Below are positions 9,058 through 17,250 of a stretch of 64,000 nt of DNA, piece by piece (the first letter of the stretch is position 1; each line of letters opens with the position of its first letter). Position numbers and translations under genes: made by a program. The notes under the pieces were generated by a model. It worked only from the letters and a program-made list of their open reading frames with translations. It was not told the origin of the DNA and searched no databases. Origin of the DNA: Natronobacterium texcoconense (lineage in GTDB: Archaea; Halobacteriota; Halobacteria; Halobacteriales; Natrialbaceae). The stretch is taken from positions 62,001 through 126,000 of the forward strand of contig NZ_FNLC01000006.1 of NCBI RefSeq assembly GCF_900104065.1, read 5' to 3'.

Positions 9058-9342
9058 ATGGAACTGCGGGTCACCGATCGGACCGAGGACGAACTCTCGA
9101 TCGAAATCGCCGGCGAGGACCACACGTTCATGAACGTCCTCAAGGGGGCACTGCTCGAGAACGACGACGTGAGTGCGGCGACCTACGACGTCAATCCGGA
9201 ACAGTCGGGTGGCCAGACCGAGCCGATCCTGACGATCAAGACCGAAGGCGACGTCGATCCCATCGACGCCCTCGAGGCGTCGGCAGCGGACGTCCGCGAG
9301 AAGGCCGTTTCCTTCCGTGACGCGTTCGAAGCAGCAGCCTAA
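9058..9342 (+). CDS. rpoL: DNA-directed RNA polymerase subunit L (Rpo11)
   Basis: The 94-residue protein begins [20 protein letters not shown] and contains [24 protein letters not shown], the hallmark of the archaeal RPB11/AC19-like subunit. Rpo11 pairs with Rpo3 to form the alpha-like assembly platform of RNA polymerase. Full length for the family. The stop codon overlaps the stop of the convergent lipoprotein gene by a few bases, so the two transcripts must overlap at their 3' ends. Confidence 0.97.
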   Translation: MELRVTDRTEDELSIEIAGEDHTFMNVLKGALLENDDVSAATYDVNPEQSGGQTEPILTIKTEGDVDPIDALEASAADVREKAVSFRDAFEAAA

Positions 9343-10067
9343 CTTCTTTCCTGCGGCGTCGCGACGCCATCGGTCGAGGCGTAGTGCACCCGCCGATCCT
9401 CGGCGACCGTCTGACTGACGCGAGCGACCTCGAGCGCACCACCGTCTGGACGGTCGACGATCAGTACCGAATGGCGAGGCGACGCGTCGGCAGTCTGTTC
9501 GTAGGGATTCGTCTCGTAGCCGTGGAGGTGAATCCCGTTCTCGAGCGGTTCGACGCGCACCCAGCGATGGGCAACCGAACTCGAGCCATACCCCGACTCG
9601 ACGACGATCACGATGCGCTCGTCGAAGTCGACTGACTCGAGTGCCGTTCGTGCGTCGCTATCCGTCTTCTCGAGGTCGACGACCGTCTCGAGGTCACGTT
9701 CGCTCGCGAGGAGGCGAACGCTGTAAACCCCACCCTCGAGTTCCGTCGCTCGGCCCGCGAGCATGGATTCGGCCAGGCGAACCCCCGAGACACGGTCGAA
9801 CTCGACTGTCGGTTCAGTCGCCATCCCTTCGCCGAGGTAATCGTCGTTCCACTCCTCCCAGGGCTCCTCGCCCGACGGATTCGGACGCTCGGGGTCGTGT
9901 GGTGGCTCGTCGACAACGGGCGTTTCGAGTGGCTCGTTCTTCCCTCGTTCGTCGCCGGGATTCGACGCGGCTGGCCCCTCGAGACAGCCGGCAGTCACGG
10001 CCACGAACGCGAGGGTCGTCTCTGTAAGAAGCGCCCGTCGAGACGTGACACTCGTCCGGTCGTCCAT
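9339..10067 (-). CDS. Tat-type lipoprotein of unknown function
   Basis: From the ATG at 10067 the 242-residue protein carries a twin-arginine segment ([21 protein letters not shown]). A lipobox ends at the first Cys, so it should be exported folded and lipid-anchored outside the membrane. The mature part is acidic with a Pro-rich linker (residues about 30-65), then one mixed alpha/beta domain. The 30s and 60s regions contain no recognisable catalytic motif. In-frame starts further upstream exist, but the Tat signal is best placed from this ATG. Convergent with rpoL. I do not recognise the family. Confidence 0.75.
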   Translation of the reverse strand: MDDRTSVTSRRALLTETTLAFVAVTAGCLEGPAASNPGDERGKNEPLETPVVDEPPHDPERPNPSGEEPWEEWNDDYLGEGMATEPTVEFDRVSGVRLAESMLAGRATELEGGVYSVRLLASERDLETVVDLEKTDSDARTALESVDFDERIVIVVESGYGSSSVAHRWVRVEPLENGIHLHGYETNPYEQTADASPRHSVLIVDRPDGGALEVARVSQTVAEDRRVHYASTDGVATPQERS

Positions 10068-10126
10068 ACTGCTCGTTCCAGTAGCCGGACCAAGTGTCTT
10101 CATGAAGCTCAAAGAACGGTTTCAGC

Positions 10127-10951
10127 CTAACAGGTTGCGTAGACGACGTAGACTGTCCCGTCGACCTGGTGTAAGTCAACCCCTTCGATCGTGGCGGATC
10201 CACCGATAATCTCGTCGCCGACGTCGGACGCGAGCAACCGTTCGGCGACGGCGTCCCCAAGTGCCGCCTCGTCGGTGTACTGTTCGCCGGCGTCAGGGAC
10301 TGCTACTTGTCCCGCTTCCGGTTCGGCGGTACAGTCCACGTCGAACTCCGAAAGCGGTACACCATCGGGGTCGGCGTCGTCGTACTCGATCGCGATCAGC
10401 GCACGGTTCTGGTACTCCGCGAAGGCCGCGAGCCCTGCGTCGAGGGATCGCGGATCGTCGCGCTCGGCCTCGAGTCGTTCGTGAACCACTTCTTCGGTGT
10501 CCTCGAGGTCGATCCCTGCGACCGCACTGCCGTTTCCGGGTGCGTCGGGCGGCGTCGGCGTCCCGATCCCCGGCAGGATCGACGCCGGAATGATCCCTGT
10601 CGCGAACAGCAGGAAGACGATCCCGACGACGGCGAAGACGGGAAGATAGGGTTTCGCGACCTCGAGCCAGCCTGGTGTGTCGAGTTCCTGGTCGACGTCG
10701 TCGTAGGTCTGTTCGGTCTTCTCGAGGTCGGGGTTCCCACAGCGCGAGCAGGGTGGATTGTTCTTGACGTGCTCGCGCCCGCAGTTGGGGCACTTCCAGA
10801 CGTAGGTCGTCCCCGTGTCGACGGTCCTGGACGCGGCAGTGTCGTCGCTCTCGCGGACGATCGCCTCCTCGAACTTGTTGTGCCCGCAGTTGTCACAGGG
10901 TGGGTCGTTTTCCTCGTGTGGTTTTCCACACCACGTGCACCGCCACTTCAC
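10127..10951 (-). CDS. Membrane protein with two N-terminal zinc ribbons and an external domain
   Basis: The 274-residue protein opens with two consecutive zinc ribbons, each CxxC...CxxC (CTWCGKPHEENDPPCDNC and CPNCGREHVKNNPPCSRC). These are near repeats of one another and probably arose by duplication. One transmembrane helix follows at about residues 98-122, then an external C-terminal domain of about 150 residues. The ribbons would face the cytoplasm. The last domain looks compact and includes paired Cys positions (DVDC and the terminal TC) that might form a disulfide. It is a single gene about 40 bp before the hisF stop, same strand; function unknown. Confidence 0.78.
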   Translation of the reverse strand: MKWRCTWCGKPHEENDPPCDNCGHNKFEEAIVRESDDTAASRTVDTGTTYVWKCPNCGREHVKNNPPCSRCGNPDLEKTEQTYDDVDQELDTPGWLEVAKPYLPVFAVVGIVFLLFATGIIPASILPGIGTPTPPDAPGNGSAVAGIDLEDTEEVVHERLEAERDDPRSLDAGLAAFAEYQNRALIAIEYDDADPDGVPLSEFDVDCTAEPEAGQVAVPDAGEQYTDEAALGDAVAERLLASDVGDEIIGGSATIEGVDLHQVDGTVYVVYATC

Positions 10952-11017
10952 TGGTAGAAAGGCACGACTGCGACTGTATAAGCGTATTGGTAATTGAGGG
11001 GTGGTTCCCGGCTGTGT

Positions 11018-11833
11018 TCACAGGCGAACCGGCACGCCCTGCTCGTCGAGGTATTCCTTGGTTTCTTCGATCGAGTGTTCGTCGAAGTGGAAGATAGAGG
11101 CCGCAAGCCCCGCGTCCGCGCCGGCCTCGGTGAAGACATCGTACATGTCCTCGGGACCGCCACAGCCCGAGGAGGCGATGACGGGCGTGTCGACGGTTTC
11201 GCAGACGGCTTCGGTCAGCGGGAGGTCGTAGCCGTCCTTGGTGCCGTCCTTGTCGATCGAGTTGACGAACAGCTCGCCTGCGCCACGGGACTCGGCTTCG
11301 GCCGCCCACTCGAGGACGTCGATACCCGTTCCCTCGCGGCCGCCTTTCTTCGTACACTCGAACCAGCAGGACTCGCCGTCGACCTCGACGTAGTGCTCGC
11401 CTTCCTCGTCGAACCGCCGTCGAGCGTCGACGCTGATGACGATACACTGGCTGCCGAACGCTTTCGCGCCCTCGTTGACGAGTTCCGGACGCTCGAGCGC
11501 GCCCGTGGTGATCGAGACCTTGTCCGCGCCGGCCCGCAGCGTCTCCTTGATGTCGTCGGTCGTCCGAATGCCGCCGCCGACAGTGAGTGGGATGAACACC
11601 TCGTCGGCGACGCGTTCGACGACATCGAGCATCGTCTCCCGGCCTTCCGCGGATGCGGTGATGTCGAGGAAGACGAACTCGTCCGCGCCGGACTCGTTGT
11701 ACGCCTTGGCCATCTCGACCGGATCGCCGGTGTATTTCAGGTCCTCGAAGTTGACGCCCGTGTAGACCGCCGGGTTCCCGTCCTCGTCTAAGTCGACGTC
11801 GATACAGGGGATGATTCGCTTGGTCAGAGCCAT
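11018..11833 (-). CDS. hisF: Imidazole glycerol phosphate synthase, cyclase subunit HisF
   Basis: The 271-residue (beta/alpha)8 enzyme starts [20 protein letters not shown]. It has the catalytic Asp in ACIDV-like IPCIDVD, the phosphate site [10 protein letters not shown], the second half VISVDARRR and the C-terminal [10 protein letters not shown]. It closes the imidazole ring using ammonia from HisH, giving IGP and AICAR in histidine biosynthesis. The haloarchaeal form has an insertion near residues 145-170. I start at ATG 11833; an upstream in-frame start adds eight unlikely residues. No other his gene is nearby, as is usual for haloarchaea, where his genes are scattered. Confidence 0.96.
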   Translation of the reverse strand: MALTKRIIPCIDVDLDEDGNPAVYTGVNFEDLKYTGDPVEMAKAYNESGADEFVFLDITASAEGRETMLDVVERVADEVFIPLTVGGGIRTTDDIKETLRAGADKVSITTGALERPELVNEGAKAFGSQCIVISVDARRRFDEEGEHYVEVDGESCWFECTKKGGREGTGIDVLEWAAEAESRGAGELFVNSIDKDGTKDGYDLPLTEAVCETVDTPVIASSGCGGPEDMYDVFTEAGADAGLAASIFHFDEHSIEETKEYLDEQGVPVRL

Positions 11834-11890
11834 GTGGTCGTTACCGGGAGTTCGCACCGAGGGTAGTAAAGGAGTCTGGATCGGGCGATC

Positions 11891-13273
11891 CTACGCGAGC
11901 AACCGACCGCGGACGGTCTCGACCGCCTCCGGCAGTGCCTCGAGGTGGCTCCGGTACCGAACGTAGTCCCGATACTGGCTGCTCAGCGAGACGTTCGCGT
12001 CCGGATCACCACCCGTGGCACGGCGGCGGACGCTGGCGTCGTTCCACTCGAGCGACCGAAGCGTCTCCGCGAGGAGGTAGGCACCGAGCGACGGATCGGT
12101 GATCGACCCACCTTCGAAGTCGGCTTCTCGTGCCTGCCGTGCTGCAGCGAGCGCTTCCTGCCGTTCGGCTCGAACGTCCTCGATCGACGGGGCGTGAAGG
12201 TCGCCGTCGGCGATCCGATCCCGGACCGTCTCGAACCCACGATACGTCATCTCGAACTCGAGTGCACTATAGAGACCCGTCGCCAGGTCGCCGTCTCGCA
12301 ATGCCTCTTTCATGCGGCTTTGGGCCCTGTCGACCGGCTGTCTGGCGCGATGAAGGACGAACTCGAGGTACTGGTCGTCGAGGTCACCGAGACCGACGTC
12401 CTCGAGCCACCCTTCCTGCTGGGCGGGAAATCCGATCTCGTCGGCGGCCTCGACGGAGTGTTCGAGGGCGTCCTCGAAGGTCGACTCGAGGTCGACATCG
12501 TCCTCGTCCTCGCGCCACCGATCCTCGAGGTGCTCCCAGACAGTGGCCGTCGCCGTCGCGGACTCGAGGGAACCGGCGGCTCCGCCGATGTCGAGGACGT
12601 CGTCCGTCTCGGAGACACTCCAGCGATCGATGCTCCGTTCGGAGCCCGTGAGATCATTCTCGAGCCGGTAGTAGTACAGCGCCGCCCGTAGAACGCCCGC
12701 ATCCGCGTCGGAACCACGGTACTCGATCGACTCGAGTCGGTCGGCTACCGCGTCGTCGGCGGCGTCGCGTTCGTCGCGGAGTTCGGCGACCAGCGACTCC
12801 CGGTCGGCGTCGACGGCGAGCCACGACGTCGCCGCGGTTCGTGCGGATTCGCGGGCGTCTCGGGAATCGTGTAGCGCATGGTACTGTGCCACGCCGGTCG
12901 CATCAGCGGCCTCGTCCCAGGTGGTCGCCGCCTCGTTGCGACTCTCGACGATCGACTCGCGAACGACGCCGTTGGGCACGTGTTCCGGCTCCAGCGGATC
13001 GGGGACCTCCGCTACCAGCGCGTCGACGCGCTCGAGCGCGTCCGCGAGTGCGCTCTCGTCGGGTCGAATCGGGACCGGCCACTCGATCGTGGGCTCGTCG
13101 GCCCCCTCGAGGACGCGCTCTGCCTCATCCTGGGAGAATACGAGAGACGACGACGTCCCGTCGTCTTCCCAGGGGAGGGCGCTACAGCCGGCGACGGCGA
13201 CGCCAGAGACGGCCCCGAGTCCGGCGAGGAGCTGGCGGCGTGTCCGCAGTCCGTCGTCGTTCGCTCCCGTCAT
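11891..13273 (-). CDS. Tat lipoprotein, largely alpha-helical, unknown function
   Basis: The 460-residue protein begins with a Tat lipoprotein signal (RTRRQLLAGLGAVSGVAVAGC, lipobox Cys at about residue 30). The rest is almost wholly predicted helix, acidic, with repeated Ala/Glu/Asp/Arg-rich helices reminiscent of helical-repeat proteins. Its ATG overlaps the stop of the preceding lipoprotein gene by ATGA, so the two are translationally coupled and may form a complex on the cell surface. Its architecture resembles the Tat protein at 55517, but I cannot establish homology by eye. No enzymatic motif seen. Confidence 0.75.
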   Translation of the reverse strand: MTGANDDGLRTRRQLLAGLGAVSGVAVAGCSALPWEDDGTSSSLVFSQDEAERVLEGADEPTIEWPVPIRPDESALADALERVDALVAEVPDPLEPEHVPNGVVRESIVESRNEAATTWDEAADATGVAQYHALHDSRDARESARTAATSWLAVDADRESLVAELRDERDAADDAVADRLESIEYRGSDADAGVLRAALYYYRLENDLTGSERSIDRWSVSETDDVLDIGGAAGSLESATATATVWEHLEDRWREDEDDVDLESTFEDALEHSVEAADEIGFPAQQEGWLEDVGLGDLDDQYLEFVLHRARQPVDRAQSRMKEALRDGDLATGLYSALEFEMTYRGFETVRDRIADGDLHAPSIEDVRAERQEALAAARQAREADFEGGSITDPSLGAYLLAETLRSLEWNDASVRRRATGGDPDANVSLSSQYRDYVRYRSHLEALPEAVETVRGRLLA

Positions 13274-13986
13274 TCGTCCTCACCCGTGCTCACGCTCGTG
13301 TTCAGGGTTATCGAACTCGAGTTCTCGTCGCCGTCGTCCTCGACCCGGTGAGCGACTGCGGAGTCGGGACACGCCGCGCTCTCGGAACTGCCGCCGCTCG
13401 AGGGCCGGTCGTCGTACGGTCGGTCGACGCGGATGACGGTCGCTTGCATCCGGTCTCTGTCGGCTTCACACGGTTCCGTCGGCGGCTTCAGTGGCCGGCA
13501 GAACGACGCCCGGAACTGGTCGTCGTCTGCCTGAACGCCGAGTAGCCGCCGTTCGTAGCAGTCCTCGATCGTCCGCTGGTGGACGACGACTGACTGGGTC
13601 TCGAAGTCGGTTTCCCCGAGGAAGTCACGAATCTCGTTTTCGTCGTCCCCGAGGCCGGGATCGATCCAGAGTGTGTCGGCGTCGTCTTCCGAGAGGACGA
13701 ACAGCCGCGAGCGCCTGTATATCGAGGGCCGAACGTCGTCTTCCGCTTTGGCCTCTCGAGCCTCGTCCTCGCTACGATACACGAAGTAGTCGGCGTCGTC
13801 CGCTCGGACGGACAGCGACTCGTACTCGTGGGTCGATTCCGGTCTCCGTCCTTCGGTTGTACCGTAGTCACTAGCAGAGTTGCTCCGGCTCTCGCTCTCG
13901 CCGACACAGCCAGCGAGGGCTATCGTGGCCCCTGTCGCGGCGGCGAGAAGGCGTCTGCGGGAGAACGCATCACGTCTGGAGGGCAT
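13270..13986 (-). CDS. Tat lipoprotein of unknown function
   Basis: The 238-residue protein has a clear Tat lipoprotein signal (FSRRRLLAAATGATIALAGC). The mature sequence is acidic and Ser-rich near the N-terminus. Three to four Cys residues lie in the second half (EDCYERR, SFCRPLK, EPCEAD, SAACPD), possibly two disulfides, fitting an extracytoplasmic protein. It is the first gene of a two-gene operon with the helical lipoprotein at 11891 (ATGA overlap). I do not recognise the family. Confidence 0.75.
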   Translation of the reverse strand: MPSRRDAFSRRRLLAAATGATIALAGCVGESESRSNSASDYGTTEGRRPESTHEYESLSVRADDADYFVYRSEDEAREAKAEDDVRPSIYRRSRLFVLSEDDADTLWIDPGLGDDENEIRDFLGETDFETQSVVVHQRTIEDCYERRLLGVQADDDQFRASFCRPLKPPTEPCEADRDRMQATVIRVDRPYDDRPSSGGSSESAACPDSAVAHRVEDDGDENSSSITLNTSVSTGEDE

Positions 13987-14100
13987 TGCAGCCTGCTTGT
14001 CGCCCGTTCAGTAAATATCTCTGGGTGATACGTTCACGCCGGTAGCGAGACACGCGTCGCGGTAGGTGTATTTAAGACGCCGAGGGAACAACGCCCGCAC

Positions 14101-14289
14101 ATGGCAGACGACACGGAGCACGACACGGATCACGACTCGGCCGCGGACGTCGGGCACGACCTCGAGGCCGAGCGAACGACTGCACCGATGAGTGACTACT
14201 CCTCGCGGGCCGTCGCTATCGGCTTTCTCGTCCTGGTCGTCGGAGCAGCGATCGCGTTCGGCATCCCGCTCGGCGCAATCGCGCTGTAA
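14101..14289 (+). CDS. Small single-helix membrane protein (DUF7550-like), 62 residues
   Basis: An acidic, His/Asp-rich N-terminus (MADDTEHDTDHDSAAD) precedes one hydrophobic helix at about residues 37-60 that ends the protein. A TATA-like sequence (tatttaag, around 14069-14076) lies about 28 bases before the ATG, so the message is probably leaderless. The sequence fits a widespread tiny haloarchaeal family that I recall as DUF7550; function unknown. It is convergent with the ribbon-helix-helix gene. Confidence 0.75.
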   Translation: MADDTEHDTDHDSAADVGHDLEAERTTAPMSDYSSRAVAIGFLVLVVGAAIAFGIPLGAIAL

Positions 14290-14304
14290 GCGTCGAAATA
14301 CGGG

Positions 14305-14535
14305 TTAGAAGACGTACTCGTCGTCGTGGCCCATCATACCGTCGTCTTCGAGGCCGGTGCCGCCACCGGTGGTTCCTTCCTCTTCGTCCATCGGCCCGCT
14401 GGTCTTGTAGGCCTTGATGCCCGTCGAGAGGAGGTCCTCGATCGCCTCCTCGCGGTTGACGAACTCACCGCGTTCGACCATCTGGGCGATCTGCATCTCG
14501 AGGTGCTCGGGGATAGTGATCTCTACTTTCGGCAT
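14305..14535 (-). CDS. Ribbon-helix-helix DNA-binding protein (CopG-like)
   Basis: The 76-residue protein starts MPKVEITIPEHLEMQIAQMV. A short beta strand (PKVEITIPEHL) is followed by two helices (EMQIAQMVERGEF and NREEAIEDLLSTGIKAY), the ribbon-helix-helix fold of dimeric repressors. The C-terminal 25 residues are acidic, Gly-rich and probably disordered. It likely acts as a small transcription factor; its target cannot be read from the window. No toxin partner is adjacent, so a toxin-antitoxin role is not supported. Confidence 0.8.
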   Translation of the reverse strand: MPKVEITIPEHLEMQIAQMVERGEFVNREEAIEDLLSTGIKAYKTSGPMDEEEGTTGGGTGLEDDGMMGHDDEYVF

Positions 14536-14630
14536 CTGATTCCGCTTTCGGCGAGGGGGTATTTAGGTTTGACGGGGAATATGCACGAACCGAAAAGCGA
14601 CGCTACCGACCCCTTCGACGTGGGGTGATC

Positions 14631-14711
14631 GATGCGGTCTCCTGTAACGAGCGGTCGGTGCACCACAGGGTGGTCGCGGGTGCACCGGCACTGACTACAG
14701 CAGTCCGTCCA
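14631..14711. repeat. Palindromic intergenic element, copy 2
   Basis: The left arm starts GATGCGGTCTCCTGTAAC. The right arm, read on the minus strand from 14711, starts TGGACGGACTGCTGTAGTC. An inner perfect stem CGGTGCACC/GGTGCACCG closes the centre. Length (81 bp) and design match the copies at 3665, 19671, 30537 and 42577. It lies between the ribbon-helix-helix gene and the two-helix membrane gene. Confidence 0.65.
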
Positions 14712-14732
14712 ACCGCCGCGTTCGCGGCGGTT
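14711..14732 (-). terminator. Perfect GC-rich hairpin at the 3' end of the two-helix membrane gene
   Basis: AACCGCCGCG followed by TT and its exact reverse complement gives a stable stem. It overlaps the TAA stop (14731-14733) of the minus-strand gene and abuts palindromic element copy 2. There is no following U-run, so terminator function is inferred from position and stability only. Confidence 0.4.
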
Positions 14733-15030
14733 ACCGACTTCCCATCATCGAGTCGATCGCGTTCTTCAGCGTCGTCCCAGGCTGGGTAATCGAGTCCAGT
14801 TGCTGGCGCATCTTGCGCTGGTTGAAGTAACTCGCGAACGCGAGGATCGTCGGCGGCCAGAGGCCGACGAACAGCCCCCGTTCTCGATCACCTCGCAGGA
14901 AGAAGTAGTACCACGCGAGGCCGACCGAGGCCGCTGACGCGAGGAACGCGGGGCCGATAGCCTGTTCGCCGACTTCTTCTGCTGCCTGTCCTGACATTTC
15001 CCGTTCCGTAATCTGCTGTCTACTCGCCAT
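14731..15030 (-). CDS. Two-helix membrane protein, 99 residues, unknown
   Basis: The protein begins MASRQQITEREMSGQAAEE and has two hydrophobic segments (about residues 27-45 and 52-66) separated by a short charged loop (LRGDRERG). An amphipathic C-terminal tail follows (NQRKMRQQLDSITQPGTTLKNAIDSMM). This resembles small haloarchaeal membrane proteins of unknown role. Its stop overlaps a strong hairpin. No functional motif visible. Confidence 0.72.
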   Translation of the reverse strand: MASRQQITEREMSGQAAEEVGEQAIGPAFLASAASVGLAWYYFFLRGDRERGLFVGLWPPTILAFASYFNQRKMRQQLDSITQPGTTLKNAIDSMMGSR

Positions 15031-15241
15031 GCGGTAACAGAGACGCCGAGACCCTACTAAGGGATGGCGAGGGTTTCGAGAGGTATCCTTCGACTTGTGA
15101 TGCTATCGTGACTGTTTCGAACCGTTTCGGGATCGACGCCGTCCAGCCAATACGGAGTTACTCGCGTCGATCGACCCGTTCGATCCGAGCGCGTCGACGC
15201 GTGGCGTCACACCTACGTAGCTCGCCACGTACTCCCCCTAT

Positions 15242-15841
15242 ATGACGAACGTAACCGACGTTACGGACCTCTATCAGGAGTTCGGCGACGAACGGCTGCC
15301 GCCGGGACAGCGCGAGACGTCGGCGTTTCCCGTCCTCTCGAAGAGCGGTACGCCGGAGTTCGACCCTGACACTTGGGAGTTTACCGTCACCGGTGCCGTC
15401 GACGAGGAACTTACCTTCTCCTGGGACGAGTTTCGTGACCTCCCCGCAGAGACCCAGCGACAGGACTTTCACTGCGTGACTGGCTGGAGCAAGTTCGACT
15501 GCGAGTTCACCGGCGTTTCCTTCCCCGAACTCGCCGAACGTGCCGGCGTTTCCGACGACGCCTGCCACGTCATGTTCTCCGCGCTGGACGACTACACGAC
15601 GGACCTGCCGCTCGAGGACTGCATGCGCGAGGAAGTCCTGTTCGCGTGGGCGTTCGACGGCGAGGAGCTCCCGCCGGACCACGGCGGCCCGCTTCGGGTC
15701 GTCACGCCCCACAGATACGCCTACAAGGGCGCGAAGTGGGTCGACGGCGTCGAGTTCCTCACCGAATCCGAGCCGGGCTACTGGGAACGGCGTGGCTACT
15801 CCCAGACTGCCAATCCGTGGCAAGAGGAGAGATATAGTTAG
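15242..15841 (+). CDS. Sulfite-oxidase-like molybdopterin oxidoreductase
   Basis: The 199-residue protein contains the molybdopterin-binding fold of the SUOX/YedY superfamily. Visible features are TFSWDEFRDLPAETQRQDFHCVTGWSKFD, where the Cys is the expected molybdenum ligand; VSFPELAERAGV; and PPDHGGPLRVVTPHRYAYKGAKWVDGVEF near the C-terminus. It has no signal peptide, so it is probably cytoplasmic. Family members reduce or oxidise S- or N-oxides, and the exact substrate is not predictable. It ends 33 bp before menF on the same strand and could be co-transcribed with it. Confidence 0.88.
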   Translation: MTNVTDVTDLYQEFGDERLPPGQRETSAFPVLSKSGTPEFDPDTWEFTVTGAVDEELTFSWDEFRDLPAETQRQDFHCVTGWSKFDCEFTGVSFPELAERAGVSDDACHVMFSALDDYTTDLPLEDCMREEVLFAWAFDGEELPPDHGGPLRVVTPHRYAYKGAKWVDGVEFLTESEPGYWERRGYSQTANPWQEERYS

Positions 15842-15873
15842 GCTGAAGGTCGGGCGGTCCCGAACTGTGCTCG

Positions 15874-17250
15874 ATGGACAGGACGTCGGGTGAGAGCGGG
15901 GATCGAAGTCGGCTCGCGACCGAGGTCGACGCCGGCACCGATCCCGGGTACGATACCAGTGGACTCGAGCTAGTGAGCCACAGTCGCCAGCTCGAGGATG
16001 TTTCCTTCGGTGCGGTCGTCGACGCGGACGGCGAGACGCGAATCCAGTGGGCGACGCCCGACGGCCTCGAGATCGTCGGCCGGGGCGAGGCCGTTCGAAT
16101 CGTCGCGACAGGTCCGGACCGTTTCGACGCCGTTCGCCGGCAGGCAAGCCGGGTTTTCGATCGGGTCGACCACGACGGACCGGACGTCGCTCGCCCCAGA
16201 GCGTTCGGCGGCTTCGCGTTCCACGACGGTCACGAACCGGACGACGAGCCCTGGAGCGGATTCGACGCGGCCTCGTTCGTGATCCCACGCGCGCTCGTCG
16301 TCAGAAGCGACGACGGAACGTGGCTGACGGCTGTCGGTGAAACCGAAACCGACGCCGAGGATCGACTCGAACGCTGGTCAGATCGGCTGGCCGACCTCCC
16401 TGCGATGCGCTCGAGCGGGTCGGGCCCCGGTGTCGACGAGACCACGAGAAGTACCACACCTGAGGAGTGGACCGACCAGGTCGAGTCCGCTCTCGAGCGA
16501 ATCGACGAGGGCCGACTCACCAAGGTCGTGCTCGCACAGGCGCTGTCGATCGACCTCGCGGACGACCTCGACGTCGCGGCGACGCTCGAGCGACTCCGAC
16601 GTCGATACCCGAACTGTTACCGGTTCCTGATCGGCCACGAGGTCGGCGGGACCTTCTTCGGCGCGCCGCCGGAGCGACTGGTCGCCAAACGTGGCGATCA
16701 CGTCGAGACCGAGGCACTGGCCGGCTCCGTCGCCCGGGGTGACACCCCCGAAGCCGACGAGGAGTACGCCAGCACGCTGTTCGACAGCGACAAGGTCCAG
16801 CGCGAGCACGGTCTCGTCGCCGACGCCATTTGCAACCAACTCGAGCCGGTCACGCGGGAACTGACCGTCGCCGATCAGTCGGTCCGGAAACTGGCGACGA
16901 TCCAGCACCTCTGGACGCCGATCGAGGCGACGCTCGAAACCGATCGGCACGTCCTCGAACTCGTCGAGGCGCTGCATCCGACACCGGCAGTCGGCGGCGT
17001 TCCACCGGCCGCAGCCTGGGAGACAATCCACGAGACCGAGACGTTCGATCGCGGCTGGTACGCCGCTCCCGTCGGCTGGTTCGACGGACACGGCGACGGC
17101 GAGTTCGCGGTCGGCATCCGCTCTGGTGTCGCACGCGGGGACGCGATCACTCTCTTTGCGGGCAACGGCATCGTCGCCGACAGCGACCCCGACGACGAGT
17201 GGGAGGAAGTACAGCTGAAACTGCGCTCGATTCTCGACGAACTACGATGA
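15874..17250 (+). CDS. menF: Isochorismate synthase MenF
   Basis: The 458-residue enzyme belongs to the chorismate-utilising family. The C-terminal half carries the diagnostic motifs: RLTKVVLAQALSID, NCYRFLIGHEVGGTFFGAPPERLVAKRGDHVETEALAGS, and HPTPAVGGVPPAAAWETIHETETFDRGWYAAPVGW. It converts chorismate to isochorismate, the entry to menaquinone synthesis. The N-terminal 180 residues are more variable, as usual. Its TGA overlaps the menD ATG, so MenF and MenD are translationally coupled. Confidence 0.95.
   Translation: MDRTSGESGDRSRLATEVDAGTDPGYDTSGLELVSHSRQLEDVSFGAVVDADGETRIQWATPDGLEIVGRGEAVRIVATGPDRFDAVRRQASRVFDRVDHDGPDVARPRAFGGFAFHDGHEPDDEPWSGFDAASFVIPRALVVRSDDGTWLTAVGETETDAEDRLERWSDRLADLPAMRSSGSGPGVDETTRSTTPEEWTDQVESALERIDEGRLTKVVLAQALSIDLADDLDVAATLERLRRRYPNCYRFLIGHEVGGTFFGAPPERLVAKRGDHVETEALAGSVARGDTPEADEEYASTLFDSDKVQREHGLVADAICNQLEPVTRELTVADQSVRKLATIQHLWTPIEATLETDRHVLELVEALHPTPAVGGVPPAAAWETIHETETFDRGWYAAPVGWFDGHGDGEFAVGIRSGVARGDAITLFAGNGIVADSDPDDEWEEVQLKLRSILDELR

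Noticed and set aside
14581-14628. 15-codon ORF (MHEPKSDATDPFDVG) ending at palindromic element copy 2
   Set aside because: Too short, with the TATA-like sequence at a poor distance; likely chance.
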